Source of the DNA: Pseudolachnospira sp051055405
GTDB taxonomy: Bacteria; Bacillota; Clostridia; Lachnospirales; Lachnospiraceae
Direction: 5' to 3'
DNA length: 64,000 nucleotides
Assembly (NCBI RefSeq): GCF_051055405.1
Contig: NZ_CP167068.1
Span: 1,426,001 to 1,490,000, forward strand
Part shown: piece by piece, positions 1 to 7,457 of the stretch
Layout of the letters: each line of letters begins with the position of its first letter
Numbering within the stretch: position 1 is the first letter of the stretch
Made by a program: the position numbers and the translations under genes
The notes under the pieces: generated by a model
Database searches by the model: none
What the model was told of the DNA's origin: nothing
What the model saw: the letters and a program-made list of their open reading frames with translations, nothing else

Positions 1-1
1 G

Positions 2-205
2 GTAAAAGTGGGAAGCGTATTCCATCCGATGACGGAGGAGCACAGTATCGGTTGGGTTTACCTGGAAACGGAAAAAGGCGGACAGAGAGTCTGCTTAAAA
101 GCAAATGAAGAACCGGTGGCGGAGTTTGCTGTGGCAAAAGGCGATCGCCCGATTGCAGCCTATGCCTGGTGTAATCTGCACGGTTTTTGGAAGACGGAGA
201 TTTAA
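2..205 (+). CDS. Desulfoferrodoxin / superoxide reductase, C-terminal part (gene enters from the left edge)
   Basis: The open frame runs in from the window edge (frame starting at base 2) and stops at 205, so only about 67 C-terminal residues are seen. They match the C-terminal iron domain of desulfoferrodoxin: an HPM motif followed by EHSIGW near the start, and the AYAWCNLHGFWK ending. In this family the His residues of these motifs and the Cys of CNLHG bind the catalytic mononuclear iron. The enzyme reduces superoxide to hydrogen peroxide without making oxygen, a typical defence of strict anaerobes. Whether the N-terminal rubredoxin-like iron domain is present cannot be seen. The GTG at 8 is an internal codon, not the start. 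A large palindrome follows the stop. Confidence 0.85.
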   Translation, partial: VKVGSVFHPMTEEHSIGWVYLETEKGGQRVCLKANEEPVAEFAVAKGDRPIAAYAWCNLHGFWKTEI

Positions 206-216
206 AAGACAGTTCT

Positions 217-470
217 GATAGAGATTCGGGTGCCGAAAGGTCTCCGTGGGAAACGTGTTGGAATATTTTGTATTTGCAGGAGCGTTAGTACTTCTTCGAT
301 TCCGGGAATTTGTATTAGGAGCAAAAATAAGACTGTTTGAGCGAAGCGAGTTTCTTATTTTTGCGAGTGCTTTTTACAAATTTCCGAAATCTTAGAAGTA
401 CTTGCTCCGAAACTCTACAAAATATTCCAACACGTTTCCCACGGAGACCTCTTGACACCCAATCCTATAG
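217..470. repeat. Large imperfect palindrome (nested inverted repeat)
   Basis: The 340-base gap between the superoxide reductase gene and the SEC-C gene is mostly one nested inverted repeat. The outer arms 239-272 and 416-449 are perfect over 34 bases. Further in, 279-295 pairs with 394-408 (sharing AGTACTTCT/AGAAGTACT), and 303-314 pairs with 375-386. A central stem of 12 perfect pairs (321-332 with 353-364) closes a 20-base loop containing GAGCGAAGCGAG. Weaker pairing continues outwards to about 217 and 470. No convincing protein is encoded. It could be a transcribed long hairpin RNA or a MITE-like mobile repeat. No clear target-site duplication was found. Confidence 0.8.
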
Positions 471-480
471 AGAAATAAAA

Positions 481-520
481 AAGAAGGACTTTTGCTTGGC
501 GGCAGAAGTCCTTCTTTTTT
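481..520. terminator. Bidirectional hairpin terminator
   Basis: AAGAAGGACTT (481-491) pairs with AAGTCCTTCTT (506-516). A T run follows on the plus strand and an A run precedes on the left, so it can end the SEC-C gene (minus) as well as anything read through from the left. Confidence 0.8.
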
Positions 521-545
521 CATTCCATAGGAATTTCCTTCGGAA

Positions 546-1049
546 TTATTTTACTTTTCCACAGCAGAATTTATATTTCTTTCCGCTGCCGCAGGGGCAG
601 GGATCATTCCGGCCGATCTTAGGGCCTTTGACAATGATACCAGAGCGACGCTGTTCCTTATAAAGCTCTTTCTGGCGTTCCGGTGTCAAAAGGTCGTTCC
701 ACTGAGGGAGTTCATACAGCCATTCGGCTTTGGCGTCAACCATATTTTTGTATAAAAGTTCTTTATCGTAATCCAGGCTGACAAGAGTATCCGCCTCCAT
801 GGTATCGATGGGGTTAGGCGTTTTCAGGCTGTCGTTGATGCCGTCTAAAAATCCGGTCATCCGGTACAGATCCATACCGTAACGGTCCGCCAATTCCTGA
901 ACGGTACCGGAGATAACCTCGGTTTCCACCAGCAGCTTCGCATATACTTCCTTTTCCTGCTGAAAATAATCCGTCCAAAAGGCCTGCGCGGCTTCTTGGG
1001 TCGTTCCCTGCTTCTCCGCGAAATCCTGCCATTCCTGTAAAAGTGCCAT
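546..1049 (-). CDS. SEC-C motif protein of unknown function
   Basis: A 167-residue protein. The C-terminal 20 or so residues carry a SEC-C zinc-binding motif (RNDPCPCGSGKKYKFCC), the same metal-binding tail found on SecA, with the Cys-X-Cys and Cys-Cys ligands intact. The remaining 140 residues are mostly helical and acidic and match no family I recognise. There is no SecA motor domain, so this is one of the small free-standing SEC-C proteins often annotated as SecA-related; their role is not established. The ATG at 1049 has a good upstream AGGAAGAGAGG ribosome site. It is transcribed divergently from pstS. Confidence 0.8.
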   Translation of the reverse strand: MALLQEWQDFAEKQGTTQEAAQAFWTDYFQQEKEVYAKLLVETEVISGTVQELADRYGMDLYRMTGFLDGINDSLKTPNPIDTMEADTLVSLDYDKELLYKNMVDAKAEWLYELPQWNDLLTPERQKELYKEQRRSGIIVKGPKIGRNDPCPCGSGKKYKFCCGKVK

Positions 1050-1274
1050 GTATTTTTCCTCTCTTCCTTATTCGCTTATTATTCTTTCATCCGAAAGGTA
1101 GTCATTTTCTAACACAGTCTACCACAAAATTTATATTTTGGCTAGAGTCTGCGACGAAAATCCGGTGAATGTTTTCCTCTTTTTCAGGAATACTAGTGTT
1201 ATAGGGATCGGGCGGGGAAAGGAAAATCCTTTTCTTTTTCCATTCGATTCAATTGGACTGGAAAAAGAGGGCAG
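1050..1274. promoter_or_regulatory. Divergent intergenic region upstream of pstS
   Basis: This 225-base gap must hold the promoter of the phosphate operon. No good -35/-10 pair is visible. Around 1110-1140 there is an AT-rich stretch with loosely repeated TAACA/TACCA units about 10 bases apart and a TATATT, which might be a PhoP-activated promoter. This is only a suggestion. Confidence 0.25.
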
Positions 1275-2150
1275 ATGATGCGAAAAAAGAGAATGCTGGG
1301 GCTTTTGATATGCCTTCTTATCACACTGACAGGGTGCGGAGAAAACCAAAGAAATCCTTTGGAACAGGGGCAAGCGATTCACATGGTTTCCAGGGAGGAC
1401 GGATCCGGGACAAGAACTGCTTTTACGGAACTGTTTGACGTGGTCACGGTGGATGAAGCGGGAAAAAAACAGGATGCCGTTACGGTGGAAGCGGAAATTA
1501 CCAATAATACGGCTGTGATGATGAATGCGATAGCTGGGGACCCAGCTGCCATCGGATATATTTCTATGGGTTCTAAAAACGACACGATAAAAGCGCTCTC
1601 GATTGATGGAGTGGAAGGTACTCCGGAGCATGTGAGAGATGGAACTTACGCCATATCGCGTCCGTTTTTTCTGGCTGTCCGGGAACCTTTGACGCCGGCT
1701 GCAGATGATTTTAAAAATTACATTTTAAGCATAGAAGGCCAGAAGATCGTCCAGGAAAATGGATATGTTCCCCTGGAGACAAATTCGCCCTATGTGAAAG
1801 CCGGAGCGTCGGGAAAGGTGGTAGTGGCAGGATCTTCCTCTGTCAGCCCGGTGATGGAAAAACTGCTGGAGACCTATCAGGAGATCTGTCCGGAGGTAAC
1901 GGTGGAATTGCAGACCAATGATTCCACCACTGGCGTGGCCTCTGTAGTGAATGGTATCAGCGACCTGGGAATGGTCAGTCGGTCTCTCCGGAAGGAAGAG
2001 CTGGAACAGGGAATCCTGGAAGTGGAGATTGCGCGGGATGGGATTTTGGTGATTGTAAATAAATCCAATCCGCTGGAATCTTTATCCAAAGGACAAGTCC
2101 GGGATATTTTTACCGGGAAGCTTATGAATTGGCAGGAAATCGTGCCGTAG
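1275..2150 (+). CDS. pstS: Phosphate-binding lipoprotein PstS, circularly permuted form
   Basis: Substrate-binding lipoprotein of the high-affinity phosphate importer, 291 residues, exported and lipid-anchored: a basic start, a hydrophobic stretch and a lipobox LTGC with Cys21. The order of parts is unusual. The segment with SREDGSGTRTAF (about 39-50), which lies in the second half of ordinary PstS, comes first. The segment with AGSSSVSP (about 185-192) and MVSRSL, which normally opens the mature protein, comes second. The chain ends at NWQEIVP, just where ordinary PstS would continue into the GSGTR segment. Both phosphate-binding segments are therefore present but swapped. Two ATGs stand together at 1275 and 1278. 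pstC follows directly. Confidence 0.85.
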   Translation: MMRKKRMLGLLICLLITLTGCGENQRNPLEQGQAIHMVSREDGSGTRTAFTELFDVVTVDEAGKKQDAVTVEAEITNNTAVMMNAIAGDPAAIGYISMGSKNDTIKALSIDGVEGTPEHVRDGTYAISRPFFLAVREPLTPAADDFKNYILSIEGQKIVQENGYVPLETNSPYVKAGASGKVVVAGSSSVSPVMEKLLETYQEICPEVTVELQTNDSTTGVASVVNGISDLGMVSRSLRKEELEQGILEVEIARDGILVIVNKSNPLESLSKGQVRDIFTGKLMNWQEIVP

Positions 2151-2167
2151 ATCGGAGGCATAGAATC

Positions 2168-3013
2168 GTGAGATATCGGGAAAAAGGGATGCAGGCGCTC
2201 TTTTTGCTTTGCGCGTGTACGTCTATATTTGCGGTAGGTTTAATCTGTATTTTTCTATTTGCCGGCGGCTTTCCTGCATTCCAAAAGATCGGCCTGTTTT
2301 CCTTTCTAGGCGGCACCGTATGGAAACCGGGGGAAGGAATCTTTGGAATTTTGCCGATGATTTTGGGGAGTTTTTATGTAACGGCCGGGGCAATCCTTCT
2401 GGGTGTGCCTATGGGACTTTTCACCGCTGTGTTTTTGGCGTATTTTTGTCCGAAAAAGCTTTATCGTATCCTGAAACCGGCGGTAAATCTGCTGGCGGGA
2501 ATTCCCTCCGTTATCTATGGATTTTTTGCCCTGGTTTTGATCGTTCCCTTGGTCCGAAACGTATTTGGCGGCCGGGGAAGCTCCATTTTGACGGGCTCTC
2601 TGCTTCTCGCCTTTATGATTTTGCCGACGGTGATCAGCGTGATCGAAGCGGCGGTCCAGGCCGTGCCGAAGACCTATTATGAAGGGGGACTGGCGCTGGG
2701 GGCGACGAAAGAGCGAAGTCTCTTTTTTGCGCTGCTGCCGGGAGCCCGTTCCGGAATTTTGGCGGGAATTGTCCTAGGGATTGGACGGGCGGTAGGAGAG
2801 ACCATGGCTGTATTGATGGTGGTTGGAAATCAAGCGCGTATTCCAGGCAGTTTATTGGACGGAGTGAGGACCCTTACGACCAATATTGTGCTGGAAATGG
2901 GATATGCCTCCGGGCTTCATCGGGAGGCATTGATTGCCACCGCAGTCGTATTATTTGTTTTTATCCTTCTGATCAATCTATCTTTTTCTGCTTTCAATAG
3001 GAGGGGAAAATGA
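2168..3013 (+). CDS. pstC: Phosphate ABC transporter permease PstC
   Basis: Integral membrane permease of 281 residues with about six hydrophobic segments. The inner-membrane permease signature is clear: AGIPSVIYGFFAL near the middle, then EGGLALGATKERS, the EAA-type loop that contacts PstB. I chose GTG 2168 because CGGAGG lies about nine bases upstream; the longer frame to 2129 would overlap pstS and adds an unlikely polar start. It pairs with PstA to form the phosphate channel. The stop overlaps the pstA start by 4 bases (ATGA), so translation is probably coupled. Confidence 0.9.
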   Translation: MRYREKGMQALFLLCACTSIFAVGLICIFLFAGGFPAFQKIGLFSFLGGTVWKPGEGIFGILPMILGSFYVTAGAILLGVPMGLFTAVFLAYFCPKKLYRILKPAVNLLAGIPSVIYGFFALVLIVPLVRNVFGGRGSSILTGSLLLAFMILPTVISVIEAAVQAVPKTYYEGGLALGATKERSLFFALLPGARSGILAGIVLGIGRAVGETMAVLMVVGNQARIPGSLLDGVRTLTTNIVLEMGYASGLHREALIATAVVLFVFILLINLSFSAFNRRGK

Positions 3014-3843
3014 AAAAAGATCCGTTGTCCCGTCTTCTCTATATTCTTGTCTGGGGATCGGCGCTTTTCACGGCAGCTCTCGTCGGAGCTTTGATTGGTT
3101 TCATATTGATTCGTGGAATTCCTCATTTGAAACTATCGCTGTTTTCCTGGAAATATACTTCGGAAAATGTATCCTTACTTCCGTCTTTCCTAAACACGCT
3201 GGCTATGACGGGCCTTGCCCTCGTATCCGCGGTTCCTTTAGGGATAGGGGCGGCGATTTATCTGACGGAATACGCGAAGCGTGGGAATCGTCTGGTTGGA
3301 TTGGTGCGGGTGACGTCGGAGACCTTGTCGGGGATTCCCTCCATCGTCTATGGACTTTTCGGTATGATTTTTTTTGTAGATACCCTGCACATGGGGCTAT
3401 CTCTTCTTTCCGGAGCCGCGACCATGGCAGTGATGATTCTCCCTCTGATTATGCGTACCACGGAAGAGGCGCTGCTATCTGTGCCGGATTCATACCGGGA
3501 GGGAAGTTTTGGACTGGGAGCCGGTCGGCTTCGGACTATTTTTCGTGTGGTTTTGCCTTCCGCAGTGTCTGGAATTCTTTCGGGAATTATTTTATCCATT
3601 GGACGGGTGGCGGGAGAGACTGCAGCGCTGCTTTATACAGCCGGAACCGTAGCAAGTCTTCCGAAAAATTTATTTTCCTCCGCGAGAACCTTGTCCGTGC
3701 ACATGTATACGCTGGCTGGGGAAGGGCTGCATGTAAATGAGGCGTATGCCACCGCGGTGGTTTTATTGGGACTGGTGGTGGTAATCAACTGGCTTTCCTC
3801 TCTGGCAGCGGGAAAACTAAGAAAAGGAGGGGGACATGGATAA
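3010..3843 (+). CDS. pstA: Phosphate ABC transporter permease PstA
   Basis: Second permease subunit, 277 residues, with six predicted membrane spans. Like PstC it has the SGIPSIVYGLFGMI motif and an EAA loop (EGSFGLGAGRLRT), which marks it as the PstA partner. It starts at ATG 3010 within the pstC stop and overlaps pstB by 8 bases, so the pst genes form one tightly packed operon. Its role is phosphate passage through the membrane, driven by PstB. Confidence 0.92.
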   Translation: MKKDPLSRLLYILVWGSALFTAALVGALIGFILIRGIPHLKLSLFSWKYTSENVSLLPSFLNTLAMTGLALVSAVPLGIGAAIYLTEYAKRGNRLVGLVRVTSETLSGIPSIVYGLFGMIFFVDTLHMGLSLLSGAATMAVMILPLIMRTTEEALLSVPDSYREGSFGLGAGRLRTIFRVVLPSAVSGILSGIILSIGRVAGETAALLYTAGTVASLPKNLFSSARTLSVHMYTLAGEGLHVNEAYATAVVLLGLVVVINWLSSLAAGKLRKGGGHG

Positions 3844-4585
3844 ATTTCAAATTGAGTCCTTAAATCTTTTTTATGGGGAATTTCATGCGCTGAAAAATCT
3901 TTCCCTGGCGATTCCTTCCAAAGAGATTACCGCGTTTATCGGGCCGTCTGGCTGTGGAAAATCAACGCTTCTAAAGTCGTTAAACCGGATGAACGATCTG
4001 ATAGAGGGATGCCGGATTACCGGGACGATCCGTCTGGATGGTGAAGATATCTATGGGGATATGGACGTTACTATGCTGCGAAAACGGGTGGGAATGGTTT
4101 TTCAAAAACCAAATCCTTTTCCTATGAGTATTTATGATAACATTGCCTTTGGTCCGCGGACCCATGGAATACGCTCTAAATCAAAGCTGAATGAGATCGT
4201 GGAAAAATCGCTGCGGGCTGCCGCCATCTGGGATGAGGTGAAAGACCGGCTGAAAAAAAGCGCCCTTGGACTTTCCGGAGGACAGCAGCAGCGTATCTGC
4301 ATTGCCCGTGCATTGGCAGTGGAACCGGAAGTACTTTTGATGGATGAACCGACTTCCGCGCTGGACCCGATCTCCACGTCCCACATTGAGGATTTGGTGA
4401 TGGAGCTGAAACAGAAATATACGATCATAATGGTCACTCACAATATGCAGCAGGCGGCGCGAATTTCTGACCGGACAGCTTTTTTTCTATTGGGTGAAGT
4501 GATTGAGTTCGGAGATACGGATCGGATTTTTTCGATGCCGGAGGACTCTCGAACAGAGGAATACATTACCGGGAGGTTTGGATGA
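3836..4585 (+). CDS. pstB: Phosphate ABC transporter ATP-binding protein PstB
   Basis: ATPase of the phosphate importer, 249 residues, cytoplasmic and bound to PstC/PstA. All motifs are intact: Walker A GPSGCGKST, followed by the PstB-specific LNRMNDL; Q loop FQKPNPFP; signature LSGGQQQR; Walker B LLMDEPTSALDP; and a switch His in MVTHNM. The length is typical for PstB. A GGAGGGGGAC ribosome site precedes the ATG inside the pstA end. phoU starts 2 bases after its stop. Confidence 0.96.
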   Translation: MDKFQIESLNLFYGEFHALKNLSLAIPSKEITAFIGPSGCGKSTLLKSLNRMNDLIEGCRITGTIRLDGEDIYGDMDVTMLRKRVGMVFQKPNPFPMSIYDNIAFGPRTHGIRSKSKLNEIVEKSLRAAAIWDEVKDRLKKSALGLSGGQQQRICIARALAVEPEVLLMDEPTSALDPISTSHIEDLVMELKQKYTIIMVTHNMQQAARISDRTAFFLLGEVIEFGDTDRIFSMPEDSRTEEYITGRFG

Positions 4586-4586
4586 T

Positions 4587-5276
4587 ATGAGAAATCGTTT
4601 TGACCGGCAGTTGGAGGAACTCCATACGGAATTGATCCAAATGGGAGATCTCTGTGAAAACGCCATCCGAAAAGCAGTGGCGGCTGTGATGGAAAATGAT
4701 GAAGCCAAGGCAAAAGAAGCGTTGGAGGCGGCGGAAGAGACCGACCGGATTGAGCGGGAGGCGGAGACGCTGTGTCTAAAGCTATTGCTGCATCAGCAGC
4801 CGGTGGCCCGTGATCTTCGTCAGATTTCCGCTGCCCTGAAAATGATCACGGACATGGAACGGATCGGAGATCAAGCGGCCGATATCTCAGAGATTGTCAT
4901 GGAGCGGGATCTCTGCTCTTACGTAAAGACGGTGGATATGGCGGGAATGGCGGAGACTGCCATCGAGATGGTGACAAAGAGCGTGGAGTCCTATGTGAAG
5001 CAGGATTTAGAATTGGCCCGCTGGGTGATCCGGGAGGACGACCGGGTAGACGACGCATTTGTCGACATCAAAGGCAGGCTGGTAGAGCAGTTGATCGGAG
5101 ATGGAGCAGAATGCGCCTTGGATCTTTTGATGATTACCAAATATCTGGAAAAAATCGGAGACCATGCGGTCAATATTGCCGAATGGGTGGAATTTTCGAT
5201 TACCGGAGTCCATTGCCGTGGAGAAAAACCGGGGGAGGACGGAAAAAAAGACATGCAGGAGGTAGAGCGCGGATGA
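4587..5276 (+). CDS. phoU: Phosphate signalling protein PhoU
   Basis: A 229-residue, all-helical cytoplasmic protein made of two PhoU repeats; each carries the metal-binding E/DxxxD pattern (for example MITDMERIGDQAADI and MITKYLEKIGDHAVNI). In known systems PhoU links the Pst transporter to the PhoR kinase and damps the response when phosphate is plentiful. The ATG at 4587 has GGGAGG upstream and matches the usual family start (MRNRFDRQL); the longer frame back to 4503 lies inside pstB. Its stop overlaps the phosphatase start (ATGA). Confidence 0.94.
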   Translation: MRNRFDRQLEELHTELIQMGDLCENAIRKAVAAVMENDEAKAKEALEAAEETDRIEREAETLCLKLLLHQQPVARDLRQISAALKMITDMERIGDQAADISEIVMERDLCSYVKTVDMAGMAETAIEMVTKSVESYVKQDLELARWVIREDDRVDDAFVDIKGRLVEQLIGDGAECALDLLMITKYLEKIGDHAVNIAEWVEFSITGVHCRGEKPGEDGKKDMQEVERG

Positions 5277-6727
5277 AGAGAAAGACATTGGGTTTTCTTC
5301 AAAAAGGGCTTGTGTTTTTGGCCGCGGCATGTCTTTTTTTATCCGGATGCCGTATGACGGGGGAAGAGCCGTCGGAAACAACAGAACCATACGAGGAAGT
5401 TTCCGCAAGCACAATAAAAGCGCCAAAATATATCTTTCTCTTTATCGGTGATGGGATGGGGTACAGCCAACTACAGCTGACCGCGGATTATCTTGGCCTT
5501 TCGGAAACCGGGGAGAAGAAGCCGAACGCTCTTTCCTTTTTTTCTTTTCCAGTAACGGGTAATCTGGAGACAGGAAATGCAGAATCTTTTTGTACGGATT
5601 CCGCTTCGGCAGCTACGGCAATAGCAACCGGAACCAAGACGAAAACCGGCGTCTTGGGCCTGGATGCGGATGGAAATCGGCTGGAGAGTATCAGCGAGAA
5701 GCTAAAAGAACAGAAAGATTTTCGTATAGGAATGATATCGACGGTCAATCTGAATCATGCAACGCCGGCGGCATTTTATGCTCACCAGTCTTCCAGAACC
5801 CTTTACTATGAGATCGGAGGGGAACTTTTGGCCAGCGGATATGATTTTCTGGCCGGCGGCACTTTGCTGGAAACAGCAGGAAAGAACCAAAGTCGGGTCA
5901 GTCTCTATGCTTTGGCGGAGCAGACGGGATATCAATTGGCCTGGGGATTTCCGAAGAACCCTTTGCCAACTGGCGCGGGAAAGGTATGGCTTACTGCCAG
6001 CAAGACGGACGCCAAGGGAGCGCTCCCTTACCAATTGGATGGATGCGGAGATTTTTCCCTTGCTAACTGCGTGAAGGAGGCGATTCCGGTTTTAGAAAAC
6101 GACCAGGGATTTTTTTTAATGGTGGAAGCGGGGAAGATTGACTGGGCTTGCGAGGCCAATGACGCCCGTTCCATGATCGGAGAGATCGAAGAGCTGGATT
6201 CGGCCGTGCAGGAGGCGGTTCGATTTCAAAAGCAGCATCCGGAAGAAACGTTAATTTTAGTGACTGGAGACCATGAAACCGGCGGGCTAAGCATTGGAAA
6301 TCGAGAGAACGGTCTCAAAACCCATTTGGAAGTATTGGCGGGCCAGCAGATTTCTTTTGCCCGCTATGAGGAAGAATTCATCCCACAGTATCGAAAGCAG
6401 AATATGGATTTTTCCAGTGTACAGACGGAATTGGTCGAGTGGTTTGGAATCGGAGAAGGCGGACTTTCTTTGGCGGAAGAAGAGTGGGAGCAGTTAAAAC
6501 AGGCCTATGAAGCCACGCTTCTATCGACAGAGAGCAGTCGGACTCCGCTTATCCAGGCGGTGCGCGATTTGATTGCGGGAAAGGCAGGGATTGGCTGGAC
6601 CACGGGACAGCACAGCGGTGAACCGGTCCCTGTGTTTGCTCTTGGCGTAGGGGCGGAGAAATTTTCCGGGTGGCAGGACAATACGGATGTGTTTCGCCAT
6701 TTGGCTGATTTGACGGGCGTTCGTTGA
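5273..6727 (+). CDS. Lipoprotein alkaline phosphatase
   Basis: A 484-residue secreted alkaline phosphatase, lipid-anchored through an LSGC lipobox (Cys26). It releases phosphate from phosphomonoesters outside the cell, which fits its place between phoU and PhoP/PhoR. Visible catalytic residues: Asp60 in FIGDGMG, nucleophile Ser110 in CTDSASAATA, Glu285 and Asp290 in MVEAGKID, Asp333-His334 in VTGDHETGG, and His447 in GQHSG. The usual second His of the first zinc site (normally in a HAND-like context) is Glu294 here (ACEAND). A distal insert of about 100 residues lies before GQHSG. The start overlaps the phoU stop by 4 bases; the longer frame from 5111 lies within phoU and lacks an export signal. 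Confidence 0.9.
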   Translation: MKRKTLGFLQKGLVFLAAACLFLSGCRMTGEEPSETTEPYEEVSASTIKAPKYIFLFIGDGMGYSQLQLTADYLGLSETGEKKPNALSFFSFPVTGNLETGNAESFCTDSASAATAIATGTKTKTGVLGLDADGNRLESISEKLKEQKDFRIGMISTVNLNHATPAAFYAHQSSRTLYYEIGGELLASGYDFLAGGTLLETAGKNQSRVSLYALAEQTGYQLAWGFPKNPLPTGAGKVWLTASKTDAKGALPYQLDGCGDFSLANCVKEAIPVLENDQGFFLMVEAGKIDWACEANDARSMIGEIEELDSAVQEAVRFQKQHPEETLILVTGDHETGGLSIGNRENGLKTHLEVLAGQQISFARYEEEFIPQYRKQNMDFSSVQTELVEWFGIGEGGLSLAEEEWEQLKQAYEATLLSTESSRTPLIQAVRDLIAGKAGIGWTTGQHSGEPVPVFALGVGAEKFSGWQDNTDVFRHLADLTGVR

Positions 6728-6738
6728 TCTGCTAGAAT
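6710..6738 (+). promoter_or_regulatory. Sigma-A type promoter for phoP-phoR
   Basis: TTGACG (6710-6715), a 17-base spacer, then TAGAAT (6733-6738). It lies across the end of the phosphatase gene, about 45 bases upstream of the regulator ATG, so phoPR can be transcribed independently of the pst operon. Confidence 0.65.
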
Positions 6739-6782
6739 GTATGTGACGTATCCTTACCTTCAATGAGCAAGAGGAGAAGAAG

Positions 6783-7457
6783 ATGATTTACTGTGTGGAG
6801 GATGACGATAGTATCCGTGAGCTGGAAGTTTATACCCTTCAAGCCACCGGTTTCGAGGCAGAAGGCTTTGCCGACGGGGAAAGCTTTTTTAAGGCGATAG
6901 AAAAAGAACTGCCGGAATTGATTCTCTTGGATATTATGCTGCCAGATCAAGACGGTATCTCAATTCTGCGCCGTCTCAAAAACCGCAGGAGCACGGAACA
7001 AATCCCGGTGATTTTGGCAACGGCAAAGGGAAGTGAATACGATAAGGTAAAGGGATTGGACGGCGGGGCGGACGACTACTTGGCAAAACCCTTTGGCATG
7101 ATGGAGCTGGTATCCCGTGTAAAGGCGGTGCTTCGCCGGGTGGGACGCCAACCGAAATCCGCTCTGCTAACGATCGGGCAGATTCAATTGGACGTGCGGG
7201 CGCGCCGGGTTTTTGTCGGAGAAAATGAAGTGGAATTGACGTTAAAGGAGTTTGAGCTGCTTCAGTATTTGATGGAAAACAGCGGTGTGGTTTTGACAAG
7301 AGATCAACTTCTTGCGCATATCTGGGGATATGATTTTGACGGGGAAACCCGTACGGTGGACGTACATATTCGGACGCTGCGAAATAAATTAGGGGAAGCT
7401 TCCATGGCAATTGAAACTGTCCGCGGTATGGGCTATCGGATGGGGGAAAGCCGATGA
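6783..7457 (+). CDS. phoP: OmpR-family response regulator, probable PhoP/PhoB
   Basis: A 224-residue DNA-binding regulator. The N-terminal receiver domain has the acidic pair in VEDDDS, phospho-acceptor Asp50 in LLDIMLPDQDG, and Lys in LAKPFG. The C-terminal winged helix (about 130-224) has ELTLKEFELLQYL and VDVHIRTLRNKLG. The position right after pst-phoU-phosphatase, with the kinase gene overlapping its stop (ATGA), makes the phosphate-starvation regulator the obvious assignment, but this rests on context. AGAGGAGAAG precedes the ATG. Confidence 0.85.
   Translation: MIYCVEDDDSIRELEVYTLQATGFEAEGFADGESFFKAIEKELPELILLDIMLPDQDGISILRRLKNRRSTEQIPVILATAKGSEYDKVKGLDGGADDYLAKPFGMMELVSRVKAVLRRVGRQPKSALLTIGQIQLDVRARRVFVGENEVELTLKEFELLQYLMENSGVVLTRDQLLAHIWGYDFDGETRTVDVHIRTLRNKLGEASMAIETVRGMGYRMGESR

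Noticed and set aside
217..470. Insertion sequence
   Set aside because: There is no transposase gene between or near the arms and no convincing target duplication; at most it would be a non-autonomous repeat.
337..663. Open frame across the palindrome
   Set aside because: It runs through the inverted repeat and the terminator into the opposite strand of the SEC-C gene, has no ribosome site and resembles no protein.
5111..5272. Longer start for the alkaline phosphatase
   Set aside because: The extension lies within phoU in another frame and would bury the signal peptide; the ATGA overlap at 5273 is the natural start.
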